Positions 16,805-24,967 of a stretch of 64,000 bases of DNA are shown one piece after another. The translations under genes were made by a program, and so were the position numbers. The stretch is from assembly GCF_900108365.1 (NCBI RefSeq), contig NZ_FNWQ01000009.1, positions 1 through 64,000 on the forward strand. Reading direction: 5' to 3'. Position 1 is the stretch's first letter. The number at the start of each line of letters is the position of its first letter. The notes under the pieces are model-generated. The model had not been told where the DNA came from. It saw nothing but the letters and a program-made list of their open reading frames with translations, and did not search any database. The DNA is from Chryseobacterium culicis (GTDB lineage: Bacteria; Bacteroidota; Bacteroidia; Flavobacteriales; Weeksellaceae).

Positions 16805-17761
16805 ATGAAAAAATTTACCTCTGTAAGTGACGTAGAAAACTTACAGGAAATCATAAAAAAAGCTTTACAGATAAAAGCAGACCCCCTTACCGAAACAGAA
16901 AAAGGAAAGGGAAAAACAATAGGACTTGTATTTTTAAATTCAAGTTTAAGAACCCGTTTGAGCAGTCAGATTGCAGCGCAGAATCTGGGGTTGAATGTAT
17001 TGACATTAAATGCTGCCCAGGAAGCCTGGAACCTTGAATTTGCGGACGGAGCGGTGATGAACGGTGATACTGTAGAGCATATCAGAGATGCCATTGAGGT
17101 ATTAAACCAATACTGCGATATCATTGCGGTACGTTGTTTTGCAGGAATGAAAAGTAAGGAAGATGATGTGAATGAAAGTATTTTAAGCCAGTTTGAAAAA
17201 CATGCAAAAGTTCCTGTTATTTCATTGGAATCTGCCACACGTCACCCGCTGCAAAGCTTGGCAGACTGTATTACCATTACAGAAAACTGGAAAAAAGACC
17301 ATAAACCAAAAGTAGTATTAACCTGGGCGCCGCACATCAAGCCTATTGCTCATGCAGTTGGAAATTCTTTTGCAGAATGGATGCAGGAAATGGATGTGGA
17401 GTTGGTAATTGCTAATCCCGAAGGGTACGATTTAGATAAAAACTTCACAAAAGATGTGACAGTACTTCATGATCAGGATGAAGCATTGAAAGATGCTGAT
17501 TTTATCTATGTGAAAAACTGGTCTTCTTTTGATGATTATGCTGCAATGCCGGAAGTGAAAGGCGATTGGATGCTGACCAATGAAAAATTAGCCATTACCA
17601 ATGATGCGAAAGTGATGCACTGCCTTCCGGTTCGCCGTAATGTAGAGCTAAGTGATGAAGTAATGGATGGAGATCATTCTATTATTTACCAGCAGGCCAA
17701 AAACCGTATTTTTTCAGCACAGGCTGTATTCAGTGAAATTTTAGATGAATTAAAAGCCTGA
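16805..17761 (+). CDS. argF': N-succinylornithine/N-acetylornithine carbamoyltransferase
   Basis: A 318-residue transcarbamylase that makes acylcitrulline from carbamoyl phosphate and acylornithine, the variant route used in Bacteroidota. The carbamoyl-phosphate loop SSLRTRLSSQ, ATRHPLQSLAD, WAPHIKPI and MHCLPVRRN are present. The residue equivalent to the specificity position (Glu92 in the Xanthomonas acetyl enzyme, Pro90 in the Bacteroides fragilis succinyl enzyme) is Val in MNGDTVEH. Published mutants at this site, including Glu to Val, turn the acetyl enzyme into a succinyl enzyme, so succinylornithine is the predicted substrate. Start taken at MKKFTSV; an upstream ATG adds eight unlikely residues. 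Confidence 0.92.
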   Translation: MKKFTSVSDVENLQEIIKKALQIKADPLTETEKGKGKTIGLVFLNSSLRTRLSSQIAAQNLGLNVLTLNAAQEAWNLEFADGAVMNGDTVEHIRDAIEVLNQYCDIIAVRCFAGMKSKEDDVNESILSQFEKHAKVPVISLESATRHPLQSLADCITITENWKKDHKPKVVLTWAPHIKPIAHAVGNSFAEWMQEMDVELVIANPEGYDLDKNFTKDVTVLHDQDEALKDADFIYVKNWSSFDDYAAMPEVKGDWMLTNEKLAITNDAKVMHCLPVRRNVELSDEVMDGDHSIIYQQAKNRIFSAQAVFSEILDELKA

Positions 17762-17829
17762 TAGGTATCCAGGTCAGGGGTCAAAACTTTGGCTGGGATG
17801 GAAACAGTATGCATCTCAAAATAATGACA

Positions 17830-18624
17830 ATGAAAGAAAAGTTATACATCGTAAAAATTGGCGGGGCTTTAATTGATGATGAGGAATTATTGAGCCGGTT
17901 TTTAGAGCAATTCTCTGAAATCCGGGAAAAGAAGATCCTTGTTCATGGGGGTGGAAAGCTGGCCACAACGCTTGCTGATAAACTGGGCATAGAACAGAAA
18001 ATGATCAACGGGAGGAGGATAACGGATAAAGAGACATTGGATATTGTAACGATGGTGTATGCGGGAGGAATCAACAAAAATATTGTTGAAAAGCTGCAGC
18101 AGAAAAAATGTAACGCCATAGGATTTTCCGGAGCAGACGGAAATCTGATTAAAGCTAAGAAAAGAGAACATCCCGAAATAGACTTCGGATTTGTAGGGGA
18201 TATCAGCAAGAAAAGTGTGAACAGGAAACTGGTTTCAAAACTCATGAAGCTGAATCTTGTTCCGGTATTTTCCGCAATCACTCACGATAGAAAAGGAAAT
18301 CTTTTCAATACCAACGCAGATACCATTGCTTCGGTAATGGCGCAGGCTCTTTCAGAAAAATATGAAGTGGAATTGCTGTACTGCTTTGATAAAGAGGGCG
18401 TTTTGGAAGATGTCAACGATCCTGAATCAGTGATCAAAAGTGTTACCGAAGAAGACTTTACCACATTAAAAGAAGAAGGAAAACTTCACAAAGGAATTTT
18501 ACCCAAACTGGAAAATGCTCTTGGAGCTATAAAAAATAATGTAAATAAGGTGTTTCTGATTAAAGAAACAGAACTGAAAAACCATATAGAAAATCATCAT
18601 GCAGGAACTGAAATCTGTTTATAA
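17830..18624 (+). CDS. argB: N-acylglutamate kinase
   Basis: A 264-residue amino-acid kinase that phosphorylates acylglutamate. The N-terminus MKEKLYIVKIGGALID, the HGGGKLATTLADKLG loop near residue 40, FNTNADTIASVMAQ near 160 and FDKEGVL are typical. I used the ATG at 17830; two upstream in-frame ATGs (17809, 17824) are possible. Its 3' end overlaps the following deacylase gene by 26 bases. Confidence 0.93.
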   Translation: MKEKLYIVKIGGALIDDEELLSRFLEQFSEIREKKILVHGGGKLATTLADKLGIEQKMINGRRITDKETLDIVTMVYAGGINKNIVEKLQQKKCNAIGFSGADGNLIKAKKREHPEIDFGFVGDISKKSVNRKLVSKLMKLNLVPVFSAITHDRKGNLFNTNADTIASVMAQALSEKYEVELLYCFDKEGVLEDVNDPESVIKSVTEEDFTTLKEEGKLHKGILPKLENALGAIKNNVNKVFLIKETELKNHIENHHAGTEICL

Positions 18625-19681
18625 TAAAGAAGAGCTACTGAATAATGCGGTCGGATTACTTAAAAATTTGATTGAGATTCCTTCATTCAGCAAAGATGAG
18701 TTTAATACTTCGGTAGAAATTGAGAATTTTTTCAAAAAACACCAGATTCCTACCAAACGTTTTAAAAACAATATCTGGGCGGTAAACAGGCATTTTGATG
18801 TTTTTAAGCCATCTGTTTTGCTGAATACCCATCATGATACCGTAAAACCTAACAAAGCGTATACGCTGGATCCGTTTGTTCCCATTGAAAAAGAGGGGAA
18901 GCTATTCGGGTTGGGAAGCAATGATGCCGGAGCTTCTTTGGTTTCCATGGCACAGGTTTTTTTACATTTTTATAATAAAGAAGATTTAAAATATAATTTA
19001 GTTATTGCTTTGACGGCAGAGGAGGAGATTTCAGGATTTGATGGGATTGAAGCCCTGTTTCCGCAGCTACCCAACGTAGAACTCGCCATTGTAGGAGAAC
19101 CCACGCAGATGAATCTGGCGATTGCAGAAAAAGGACTTCTTGTGATAGATGGAGAAATGAAAGGTACTCCTTCTCATGCCGCTCATCCTAATGATGATAA
19201 CTCGATTATAAAATGTATGCAGGATCTGCAGAATATTCTTGCCTTTAAATTTCTAAAGGTTTCAGAATATCTGGGAGAAGTTAAAGTTACTTTATCCGGA
19301 ATTCATGCAGGGGTACAGCATAATGTTGTTCCGGAGTCTTGTAATTTCACATTGGATGTAAGAGTAACAGACGAATATTCCAATCAGGAAGCATTTGACA
19401 TCATCCAGTCTCAGATGAAATCTACATTAACGGCAAGATCTTTCAGACTTAATTCCTCAAAGATCGAAATGGATCACCCGTTCGTAAAAGCAGGTATTGA
19501 AATGGGAAGGACAACCTATGGCTCACCTACCTCTTCAGATCAGGCGATTATTCCATGTACATCAGTAAAGCTGGGGCCTGGAGACAGTAGGCGCTCTCAC
19601 ACTGCAGATGAATTTATCTATATCCATGAAATAGAGGAGGGAATAGAAATCTACATCAGAATTTTAGAAAAAGTGTTGTAA
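18599..19681 (+). CDS. M20-family N-acylcitrulline/ornithine deacylase
   Basis: A 360-residue zinc aminoacylase-like protein of the ArgE/DapE/M20 family. Metal and catalytic residues are seen in NTHHDTVKP (His, Asp), GSNDAGASLVS (Asp), LTAEEEISG (Glu-Glu) and VGEPT; a dimerisation domain with PSHAAHPN follows, and the late His is in RRSHTADEFI. In the carbamoyl-acylornithine route it would remove the acyl group from acylcitrulline to release citrulline for argG. This is inferred from family and operon position. Confidence 0.88.
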   Translation: MQELKSVYNKEELLNNAVGLLKNLIEIPSFSKDEFNTSVEIENFFKKHQIPTKRFKNNIWAVNRHFDVFKPSVLLNTHHDTVKPNKAYTLDPFVPIEKEGKLFGLGSNDAGASLVSMAQVFLHFYNKEDLKYNLVIALTAEEEISGFDGIEALFPQLPNVELAIVGEPTQMNLAIAEKGLLVIDGEMKGTPSHAAHPNDDNSIIKCMQDLQNILAFKFLKVSEYLGEVKVTLSGIHAGVQHNVVPESCNFTLDVRVTDEYSNQEAFDIIQSQMKSTLTARSFRLNSSKIEMDHPFVKAGIEMGRTTYGSPTSSDQAIIPCTSVKLGPGDSRRSHTADEFIYIHEIEEGIEIYIRILEKVL

Positions 19682-19927
19682 AATGGAAGATGGGTGTAGG
19701 AAGAGGGAAGTTATTGCAGTATGGTATTAGCTTTCCGCCTCCAGCTCAATATATGTTTTGACTCCGTCCGGCAGGCATTGAAGTTAAGTTTTTAATAAGA
19801 TTTATGCAAAAAAGAAAATTAGAAATGAAAGCTTTACATAAGGAAATGTTTTTTTATAGTTAATAGTAATAAGGATTGCCTTGCCGGGCATGTCAAAACC
19901 AACAAATATTTTAAATTAAATAGTATC
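19682..19927. other. Spacer before argH
   Basis: 246 bases between the deacylase and argH with no supported gene, clear terminator or close TAnnTTTG box. It contains AT-rich sequence near the argH start. argH may be read through from the operon or have its own weak promoter. Confidence 0.3.
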
Positions 19928-21232
19928 ATGAAAAAAATATGGCAGAAGGATGACCTTGCCACCAACATATTAGTCAATCAGTTTACAGTAGGAAAAGATC
20001 TTGACTTTGACGAGCGTTTAGCCAAATATGACGTGAAAGGTTCTATGGCGCATTGTAAAATGCTGGCAGAAACAGGAATCATCACACAAAAAGAATCAGA
20101 GCAGATTTTATCTGTTTTAAATAGTGTATTAATTAAAATTGAAGACGGCAGTTTCGAAATTGATAAAGATGCTGAGGATATCCATTCTCAGGTAGAAGCA
20201 ATCTTAATTGAAGAATTAGGAGATACAGGAAAGAAAATCCATACCGCAAGATCAAGAAATGATCAGGTTTTACTGGATATAAAATTATACTTACTGGATG
20301 AGATCCGCGAGATAACGGCTCTTACAGACGAGTTTTTCCAGATTTTAATTCAACTGGCAGATCAGCATAAAAATGTTCTGCTTCCAGGCTATACCCATTT
20401 GCAGATTGCCATGCCGTCATCATTCGGATTATGGTTCGGAGCATATGCAGAAGCGCTTCTGGATGACGTGGAAATGTTATTCTCAGTAAAAAATATCATC
20501 AACAAAAATCCATTGGGATCTGCTGCAGGATACGGCTCTTCATTTCCGATCAATCGTGAAAGCACCACCTATAATCTGGGCTTTCAGTCGATGAATTATA
20601 ACTCGGTGTACGCTCAGATGACCCGTGGAAAGTCAGAAAAAATGTTATCAATGGCAATGGCAACTTTAGCCGGAACACTGGGGAAGTTTGCTTATGATGT
20701 ATGCCTGTATCTGAGCCAGAACTTTGACTTTATCAGTTTTCCCAAGGAATTTACTACAGGAAGCAGCATTATGCCTCATAAAAAGAACCCGGATATTTTT
20801 GAGCTGGTCCGTGCACGATGCAACAGAATTCAGTCACTTCCCAATGAGTTGATTCTTCTGACAAACAATCTGCCTTCCGGTTATCACAGAGATGTACAGC
20901 TGACGAAAGAAATTCTCTTCCCTGCGATAGATTCTTTAAAGGAATGTCTGGAAATTCTAAGCTATACTTTACCGAATATTCAGGTAAAAGACGGAATCCT
21001 GGAAGATGAGAAATACAAATACCTTTTCAGTGTAGAAAAGATTAATGAAGAAGTGAAAAGAGGAAGCTCATTCCGTGATGCTTACGTAAAAGTAGGAAAG
21101 GAGATTGAAAACAATGCGTTTGAATTCGAACAGGGAAATCTTGAACATACCCACCAGGGAAGTATCGGAAACCTTTGTCTGGAAAAAATAGAATACCAGT
21201 TCAATAAACTGAAAAATAAATTATTGGGTTAG
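19928..21232 (+). CDS. argH: Argininosuccinate lyase
   Basis: A 434-residue member of the fumarase/aspartase superfamily that splits argininosuccinate into arginine and fumarate, the last step of the pathway. IHTARSRNDQVLLDIKLYL near residue 110, PGYTHLQIAMPSSFGLW near 155 and the signature loop GSSIMPHKKNPDIFEL near 275-292 are all present. Length is slightly shorter than the 450-470 typical of E. coli-like enzymes but includes every motif. Confidence 0.96.
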   Translation: MKKIWQKDDLATNILVNQFTVGKDLDFDERLAKYDVKGSMAHCKMLAETGIITQKESEQILSVLNSVLIKIEDGSFEIDKDAEDIHSQVEAILIEELGDTGKKIHTARSRNDQVLLDIKLYLLDEIREITALTDEFFQILIQLADQHKNVLLPGYTHLQIAMPSSFGLWFGAYAEALLDDVEMLFSVKNIINKNPLGSAAGYGSSFPINRESTTYNLGFQSMNYNSVYAQMTRGKSEKMLSMAMATLAGTLGKFAYDVCLYLSQNFDFISFPKEFTTGSSIMPHKKNPDIFELVRARCNRIQSLPNELILLTNNLPSGYHRDVQLTKEILFPAIDSLKECLEILSYTLPNIQVKDGILEDEKYKYLFSVEKINEEVKRGSSFRDAYVKVGKEIENNAFEFEQGNLEHTHQGSIGNLCLEKIEYQFNKLKNKLLG

Positions 21233-21666
21233 AATCTAAGCCATTGAGGTCATTAAAACTTAGGCGGTATCAGTGGAACTCTAAAAAGATTTTTAGTCTG
21301 CTGTCTTTTCGTTGTGAACCTTAATCTTGAATAAATCTTAACTGCTTAAGTGATCTTAATGGCTGGATTGTAATTCCGCTCTTTGAATTTGATGATGATC
21401 TTTAAAATGACTATGATTGGAAATTGAGATTAAATCTGCTGTATAAAATTTTAACAAAGATAAAATCTTAGCGCCTTATAGCATAAAGTTTATAAATTTC
21501 TTTCGCGCCTTTACACTTTTCTAATAAAATAAAAGATCAGAAAAAAGTCTGTTGGAAAACGCAATGGCGCAAAATGATAATGATATATCTTATTTTTAAG
21601 ACGCAAGAAAATCAGAGATTTTCAGCAAGTGAAATCGGGACAATAATGAGTTTAAAAATAGAAGGA
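21233..21666. other. Gene-free region between argH and the Lrp-type gene
   Basis: 434 bases downstream of two convergent genes. Text such as CTTAATCTTGAATAAATCTTAAC and AACGCAATGGCGCAAAATG with GACGCAAGAAAATCAGAG looks like decayed short repeats common beside accessory genes in flavobacteria. I see no coding frame with gene-like features; a 60-codon frame at 21,574 has none. Confidence 0.4.
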
Positions 21667-22128
21667 TTATTCCAGATCAATTTTAAACTTGGTAGATTTT
21701 TTTACCTCGTGAAGTACAATAGAACTGTGGTATTGCCCGATATTAGGAATGTTTGATATAACATTAACGGCGAATTCGTTATAAGAATTGATGTCTTTGG
21801 CAATAATCTTCAGCATATAGTCATACTCTCCGGAAAGACTGATGATTTCCTGTACTTCATCATAATTTCCAATATGTTTCTCAAACGTTTCCAACACCTT
21901 TTTGGATTGTTCCTTAAGACGGACATTACAGTAGACTACAATATTTAAACCCAGTTTTTCACGGTTTAAAAGCCCCACATACTTCTGGATGATTCCCTGT
22001 TTCTCCAGCTGTTTGATACGCTCATACGTAGGAGTAAAGGTAAGACCTATCTTTTCGGAAATTTCCTTAACCGATAACGTAGAGTCTTCCTGAATAATAC
22101 TGAGAATCATTTTGTCTTTTAAATCCAT
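21667..22128 (-). CDS. Lrp/AsnC-family transcriptional regulator
   Basis: A 153-residue regulator. The N-terminal winged helix is MDLKDKMILSIIQEDSTLSVKEISEKIGLT with recognition helix TYERIKQLEKQGIIQKYVG. The C-terminal RAM/AsnC effector domain includes VQEIISLSGEYDYMLKIIAKDINSYNEF. Such proteins sense amino acids and often control their synthesis. It stands convergent to argH and divergent from the pyrimidine genes, so either could be its target; no binding site can be defined. A minus-strand TATTTTTG at 22,149-22,156 is a good -7 box for it. Confidence 0.9.
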   Translation of the reverse strand: MDLKDKMILSIIQEDSTLSVKEISEKIGLTFTPTYERIKQLEKQGIIQKYVGLLNREKLGLNIVVYCNVRLKEQSKKVLETFEKHIGNYDEVQEIISLSGEYDYMLKIIAKDINSYNEFAVNVISNIPNIGQYHSSIVLHEVKKSTKFKIDLE

Positions 22129-22212
22129 AGAATAAAGTTGTGCGTTAACAAAAATATTAATTTTAAATGAGAATAAGGAAAGACTGAAGTTTTTAATTTA
22201 TTTTAAACATAA

Positions 22213-22245
22213 TTTTTGCAGGTTCGTAAAATTGTTATATCTTTG
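22213..22245 (+). promoter_or_regulatory. Promoter of the pyrimidine operon
   Basis: TTTTTG at 22213-22218 and TATCTTTG at 22238-22245, 19 bases apart, match the Bacteroidota promoter TTTG-N19-TAnnTTTG. Transcription would begin near 22,250, almost at the ATG of the leader peptide, so that short gene may be translated from a nearly leaderless message. Confidence 0.7.
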
Positions 22246-22251
22246 CACCTA

Positions 22252-22323
22252 ATGAATAAAAAAGCATTTATATCATTAGATTTACCGGGCGAAAGCGCCC
22301 TTTACGATATTTATTGTTATTAA
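22252..22323 (+). CDS. Putative pyr leader peptide
   Basis: A 23-codon frame starting MNKKAFISLDLPGES and ending in a run rich in Tyr and Ile codons (U-rich mRNA) with its TAA stop overlapping the first arm of a terminator hairpin by two bases. A second small hairpin (GGGCG-AAAG-CGCCC, 22,287-22,300) lies within it. The layout is that of the UTP-sensitive pyrBI attenuator of E. coli: RNA polymerase pauses in the U-rich stretch when UTP is low, a ribosome follows closely, covers the hairpin arm and prevents termination. The sequence is not similar to E. coli PyrL; the parallel is in the arrangement. Confidence 0.6.
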   Translation: MNKKAFISLDLPGESALYDIYCY

Positions 22324-22350
22324 GCGAAGATTGTTGTCTTCGCTTTTTTT
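22322..22350 (+). terminator. Attenuator hairpin ahead of pyrB
   Basis: AAGCGAAGA (22322-22330), loop TTGTTG, TCTTCGCTT (22337-22345) and then five more T residues: an intrinsic terminator placed between the leader frame and pyrB, 20 bases before the pyrB ATG. GCGAA within the upstream hairpin could also pair with TTCGC in its 3' arm, a weak alternative structure. Confidence 0.75.
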
Positions 22351-22369
22351 ATGCCCAAAAATAAGAATT

Positions 22370-23260
22370 ATGTTTACGATTACAGAACTAAGCACCGAGA
22401 GAATCAACAGTATACTGACAGAAGCATCAGCTTTTGCAAACGGTAAAACTGCTAAAATTGAAGGAGAAGTTTTTTGCTCAAACCTTTTCTTCGAAGACAG
22501 TACAAGAACGAAAACAAGTTTTGATCTTGCAGAAAGAAAACTGGGACTTCAGGTAGTTCCTTTTGATGCATCACACAGTTCGGTAAACAAAGGTGAGAGT
22601 CTTTATGATACAGTAAAGACCATAGAAAGTATAGGAGTAAATCTTATTGTGATCCGCGATAAAAAAGACAGATACTTCGAGGAACTGAAAAACATCAGCA
22701 TTCCGGTGATCAACGGGGGAGACGGAACGGGAAACCATCCTTCTCAATGTATGCTGGATCTGCTGACCATCTACCAGGAATTCGGAAAGTTCGAAGGATT
22801 AAAAGTAGGAATTGTAGGAGACGTAAAGCACAGCCGCGTTGCCAACTCCAACGCGGAGGCCTTAAGAAGATTAGGCGCTAAAGTTTACTTCTCAGGACCC
22901 GAACAGTGGTTTGACGAAGGTGCCTTAATCAACGGAACTTACATGTCAGTAGATGAATTGATCGGCGAAGTGGATGTTCTGATGTTATTAAGAATCCAGC
23001 ACGAAAGACACGATGCCGCAATGAGTTTCAGCGCTTCAGAATATCATAAAAGATACGGTCTGACCAAAGAAAGAGAACAGGCCATGAAAAAAGAAGCCAT
23101 CATCATGCATCCGGCTCCCATCAACAGAGGAGTGGAAATAGATTCAGATCTTGTGGAATGCGAAAGATCAAGAGTCTTCAAACAAATGCAGAATGGTGTG
23201 TTCGCAAGAATGGCCATTTTGAAAGAAGCACTGGAAAGTAAGGGATATACCTTTAAATAA
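22370..23260 (+). CDS. pyrB: Aspartate carbamoyltransferase catalytic chain
   Basis: A 296-residue enzyme that makes carbamoyl-aspartate, the first committed step of UMP synthesis. The carbamoyl-phosphate loop DSTRTKTSFDLAERKLG is near residue 43, GDGTGNHPSQCMLDLLTI near 120, GDVKHSRVANSN near 150 and the aspartate-binding loop HPAPINRGVEI near 255. I chose ATG at 22370 (MFTITELS), as the upstream frame would start inside the attenuator. No regulatory PyrI chain is adjacent; carA and carB follow on the same strand. Confidence 0.96.
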   Translation: MFTITELSTERINSILTEASAFANGKTAKIEGEVFCSNLFFEDSTRTKTSFDLAERKLGLQVVPFDASHSSVNKGESLYDTVKTIESIGVNLIVIRDKKDRYFEELKNISIPVINGGDGTGNHPSQCMLDLLTIYQEFGKFEGLKVGIVGDVKHSRVANSNAEALRRLGAKVYFSGPEQWFDEGALINGTYMSVDELIGEVDVLMLLRIQHERHDAAMSFSASEYHKRYGLTKEREQAMKKEAIIMHPAPINRGVEIDSDLVECERSRVFKQMQNGVFARMAILKEALESKGYTFK

Positions 23261-23301
23261 GAGCCAGGTTAAAATAGCCAGGGTAAAAGTAGAAAGTTAA
23301 T

Positions 23302-23389
23302 GAGCCCCGTAGGGGCGACCCGTTAATAGCAATGGGTGAAGCCCATGTAAATAAAAAGGATTTAGATAATCCGAGCCCCGTAGGGGCGA
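23302..23389. repeat. REP-like palindromic repeats
   Basis: Two identical 17-base copies of GAGCCCCGTAGGGGCGA (23302-23318 and 23373-23389), each a GCCCC-GTA-GGGGC hairpin, flank a further palindrome ATGGG-TGAAG-CCCAT (about 23,332-23,346). This matches the look of short interspersed palindromic units in Bacteroidota. It lies in the 179-base pyrB-carA spacer and could cap or pause the transcript. Confidence 0.75.
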
Positions 23390-23439
23390 TCTGTTAATAC
23401 ATATTAATAAAGTAAAATAATAAGAGATAAAAGTTTAAA

Positions 23440-24513
23440 ATGAAGAAAAAATTAATACTGGAGTCCGGTGAAGTGTTTCATGGAGAAGGTTTCGGAGCAG
23501 AATTGGAAACTGCAGGAGAAGTAGTTTTCAATACCGGAATGACAGGGTATCAGGAATTGATTTCTGACCCATCATACTGCGGTCAGATAGTTTGTATGAC
23601 CTATCCGCTTATCGGAAATTATGGTATTAACCGTGATGATTATGAAAGTATTGAGCCGGCAATCAAAGGGCTTATCGTAAAAGAACTTTGCGACCTTCCT
23701 TCCAATTTCCGTACTCAGATTACTTTAGATGAATTATTTAAAAAGAAAAACCTTTCAGGAATTTCAGGAATCGACACCAGAAGGCTTACCAGAGTTCTTC
23801 GTAACCATGGAGTAGTAAAAGGAAAAATTGTAAGCGCTGATGCTGATGAGGCTGCTATAGCTTCCGAATTAAAATCAACCAGTTTCCCAACCAACCAGGT
23901 AGAGGAAGTTTCTACAAAAACACCGTATGCTAACCCGAACAGAGGTTTCAAAGTAGTATTGGTAGATTTTGGTGCAAAACTGGGAATTATCAGAGAACTA
24001 TCTCAAAGAAACTGTGATATCATTGTGGTTTCTCAGGATACTACAGCAGAAGAAATCCTACTGATGAATCCGGACGGAATTATGTTATCGAACGGTCCCG
24101 GTGATCCGGAAGATGTACCCCATGCTTTAGATATGATCAGAGGATTGCTAGGAAAAGTTCCCATCTTCGGAATCTGCTTAGGACACCAGTTAATTGGTCT
24201 AGCCTGTGGCGCGAAAACTTTCAAACTGAAATTCGGACACAGAGGAGGAAACCACCCGGTATTGGATCTGGAGAAAAATACAGTAGCCATTACTTCTCAA
24301 AACCATGGTTATGCTGTAGATCAGGAAAGTTTAAAAGGAACAGACCTTATCGAAACACACATCGCCCTGAACGACAGAACAAACGAAGGACTAAAACACA
24401 AAATCCACCCTTGTTTCTCAGTTCAGTATCACCCTGAAGCAAGCCCAGGCCCTGAAGATGCAAACTACCTGTTTGATGAGTTCATTCAAATGATGGAGGA
24501 ATTTAAAAAGTAA
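23440..24513 (+). CDS. carA: Carbamoyl-phosphate synthase small subunit
   Basis: A 357-residue glutamine amidotransferase subunit that supplies ammonia for carbamoyl phosphate, which feeds both pyrB and argF'. The N-terminal domain has GEVVFNTGMTGYQE and GISGIDTRRLTR; the class I GATase domain has SNGPGDPED, the nucleophile Cys in FGICLGHQLIGLACG near residue 245, and the His-Glu pair in SVQYHPEASPGPED. Unusually, its partner carB is not directly adjacent but follows an inserted gene. Confidence 0.96.
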   Translation: MKKKLILESGEVFHGEGFGAELETAGEVVFNTGMTGYQELISDPSYCGQIVCMTYPLIGNYGINRDDYESIEPAIKGLIVKELCDLPSNFRTQITLDELFKKKNLSGISGIDTRRLTRVLRNHGVVKGKIVSADADEAAIASELKSTSFPTNQVEEVSTKTPYANPNRGFKVVLVDFGAKLGIIRELSQRNCDIIVVSQDTTAEEILLMNPDGIMLSNGPGDPEDVPHALDMIRGLLGKVPIFGICLGHQLIGLACGAKTFKLKFGHRGGNHPVLDLEKNTVAITSQNHGYAVDQESLKGTDLIETHIALNDRTNEGLKHKIHPCFSVQYHPEASPGPEDANYLFDEFIQMMEEFKK

Positions 24514-24554
24514 GGAAGATTTCAGATAGTAGACATCAGATAACAGACTCTTTC

Positions 24555-24908
24555 ATGCACAATTTTGAAAAATTAGTTTTTTGGCAAAAATCAATTGAAC
24601 TTGCAAAACAGGTTTACATCATTTGCTCAGAATTACCTAAAGATGAAAAGTTTGGTTTAATTTCTCAAATTAAAAGATCTGCAATCTCTATTCCTTCAAA
24701 TATAGCAGAAGGGGCAGGAAGAAATAACGATAGAGAATTTTATCATTTTCTTGGTATTGCAAACGCTTCCTCTTTTGAGTTACAGACACAGTTGATTTTA
24801 ACTAGAGAACTAAATTTACTTGATGGAGAAAAAGTCAATAGTTTAATATCAAATCTGAATGAAATTCAAAGAATGATTTATACATTCAAATCTAATTTAA
24901 AAAAGTAA
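24555..24908 (+). CDS. Four-helix-bundle (S23/IVP-type) protein
   Basis: A 117-residue protein of the 23S rRNA intervening-sequence (S23) family: HNFEKLVFWQKSIELAKQVY opens it, ISQIKRSAISIPSNIAEGAGR near residues 35-55 is the family signature, and FYHFLGIANASSFELQTQL follows. These proteins form four-helix bundles; their cellular role is not settled. It sits alone between carA and carB, where no gene is expected, and both flanks carry AGATGTCTGA-like palindromic text, so it may have arrived as a small mobile unit. Confidence 0.88.
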   Translation: MHNFEKLVFWQKSIELAKQVYIICSELPKDEKFGLISQIKRSAISIPSNIAEGAGRNNDREFYHFLGIANASSFELQTQLILTRELNLLDGEKVNSLISNLNEIQRMIYTFKSNLKK

Positions 24909-24914
24909 AACATC

Positions 24915-24946
24915 ATGTTAGATGTCTGAGATCTGATATCTAACAT
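24915..24946. repeat. Inverted repeat flanking the four-helix-bundle gene
   Basis: ATGTTAGAT (24915-24923) and ATCTAACAT (24938-24946) form a 9-bp perfect stem around a 14-base loop just after the gene. Related CAGATA and AGACATCAGATAACAGAC text lies on its left side (24,514-24,553). These may be the ends of a mobile unit. Confidence 0.5.
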
Positions 24947-24967
24947 CTTGTATCTAAAAAAAGAAAA

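Noticed and set aside
22331..22369. Upstream start for pyrB
   Set aside because: It would lie in the loop and 3' arm of the attenuator hairpin; the protein family starts at MFTITEL.
24555..24908. Part of a diversity-generating retroelement (Avd-like protein)
   Set aside because: Avd is also a four-helix-bundle protein, but no reverse transcriptase, template repeat or variable target gene is nearby.
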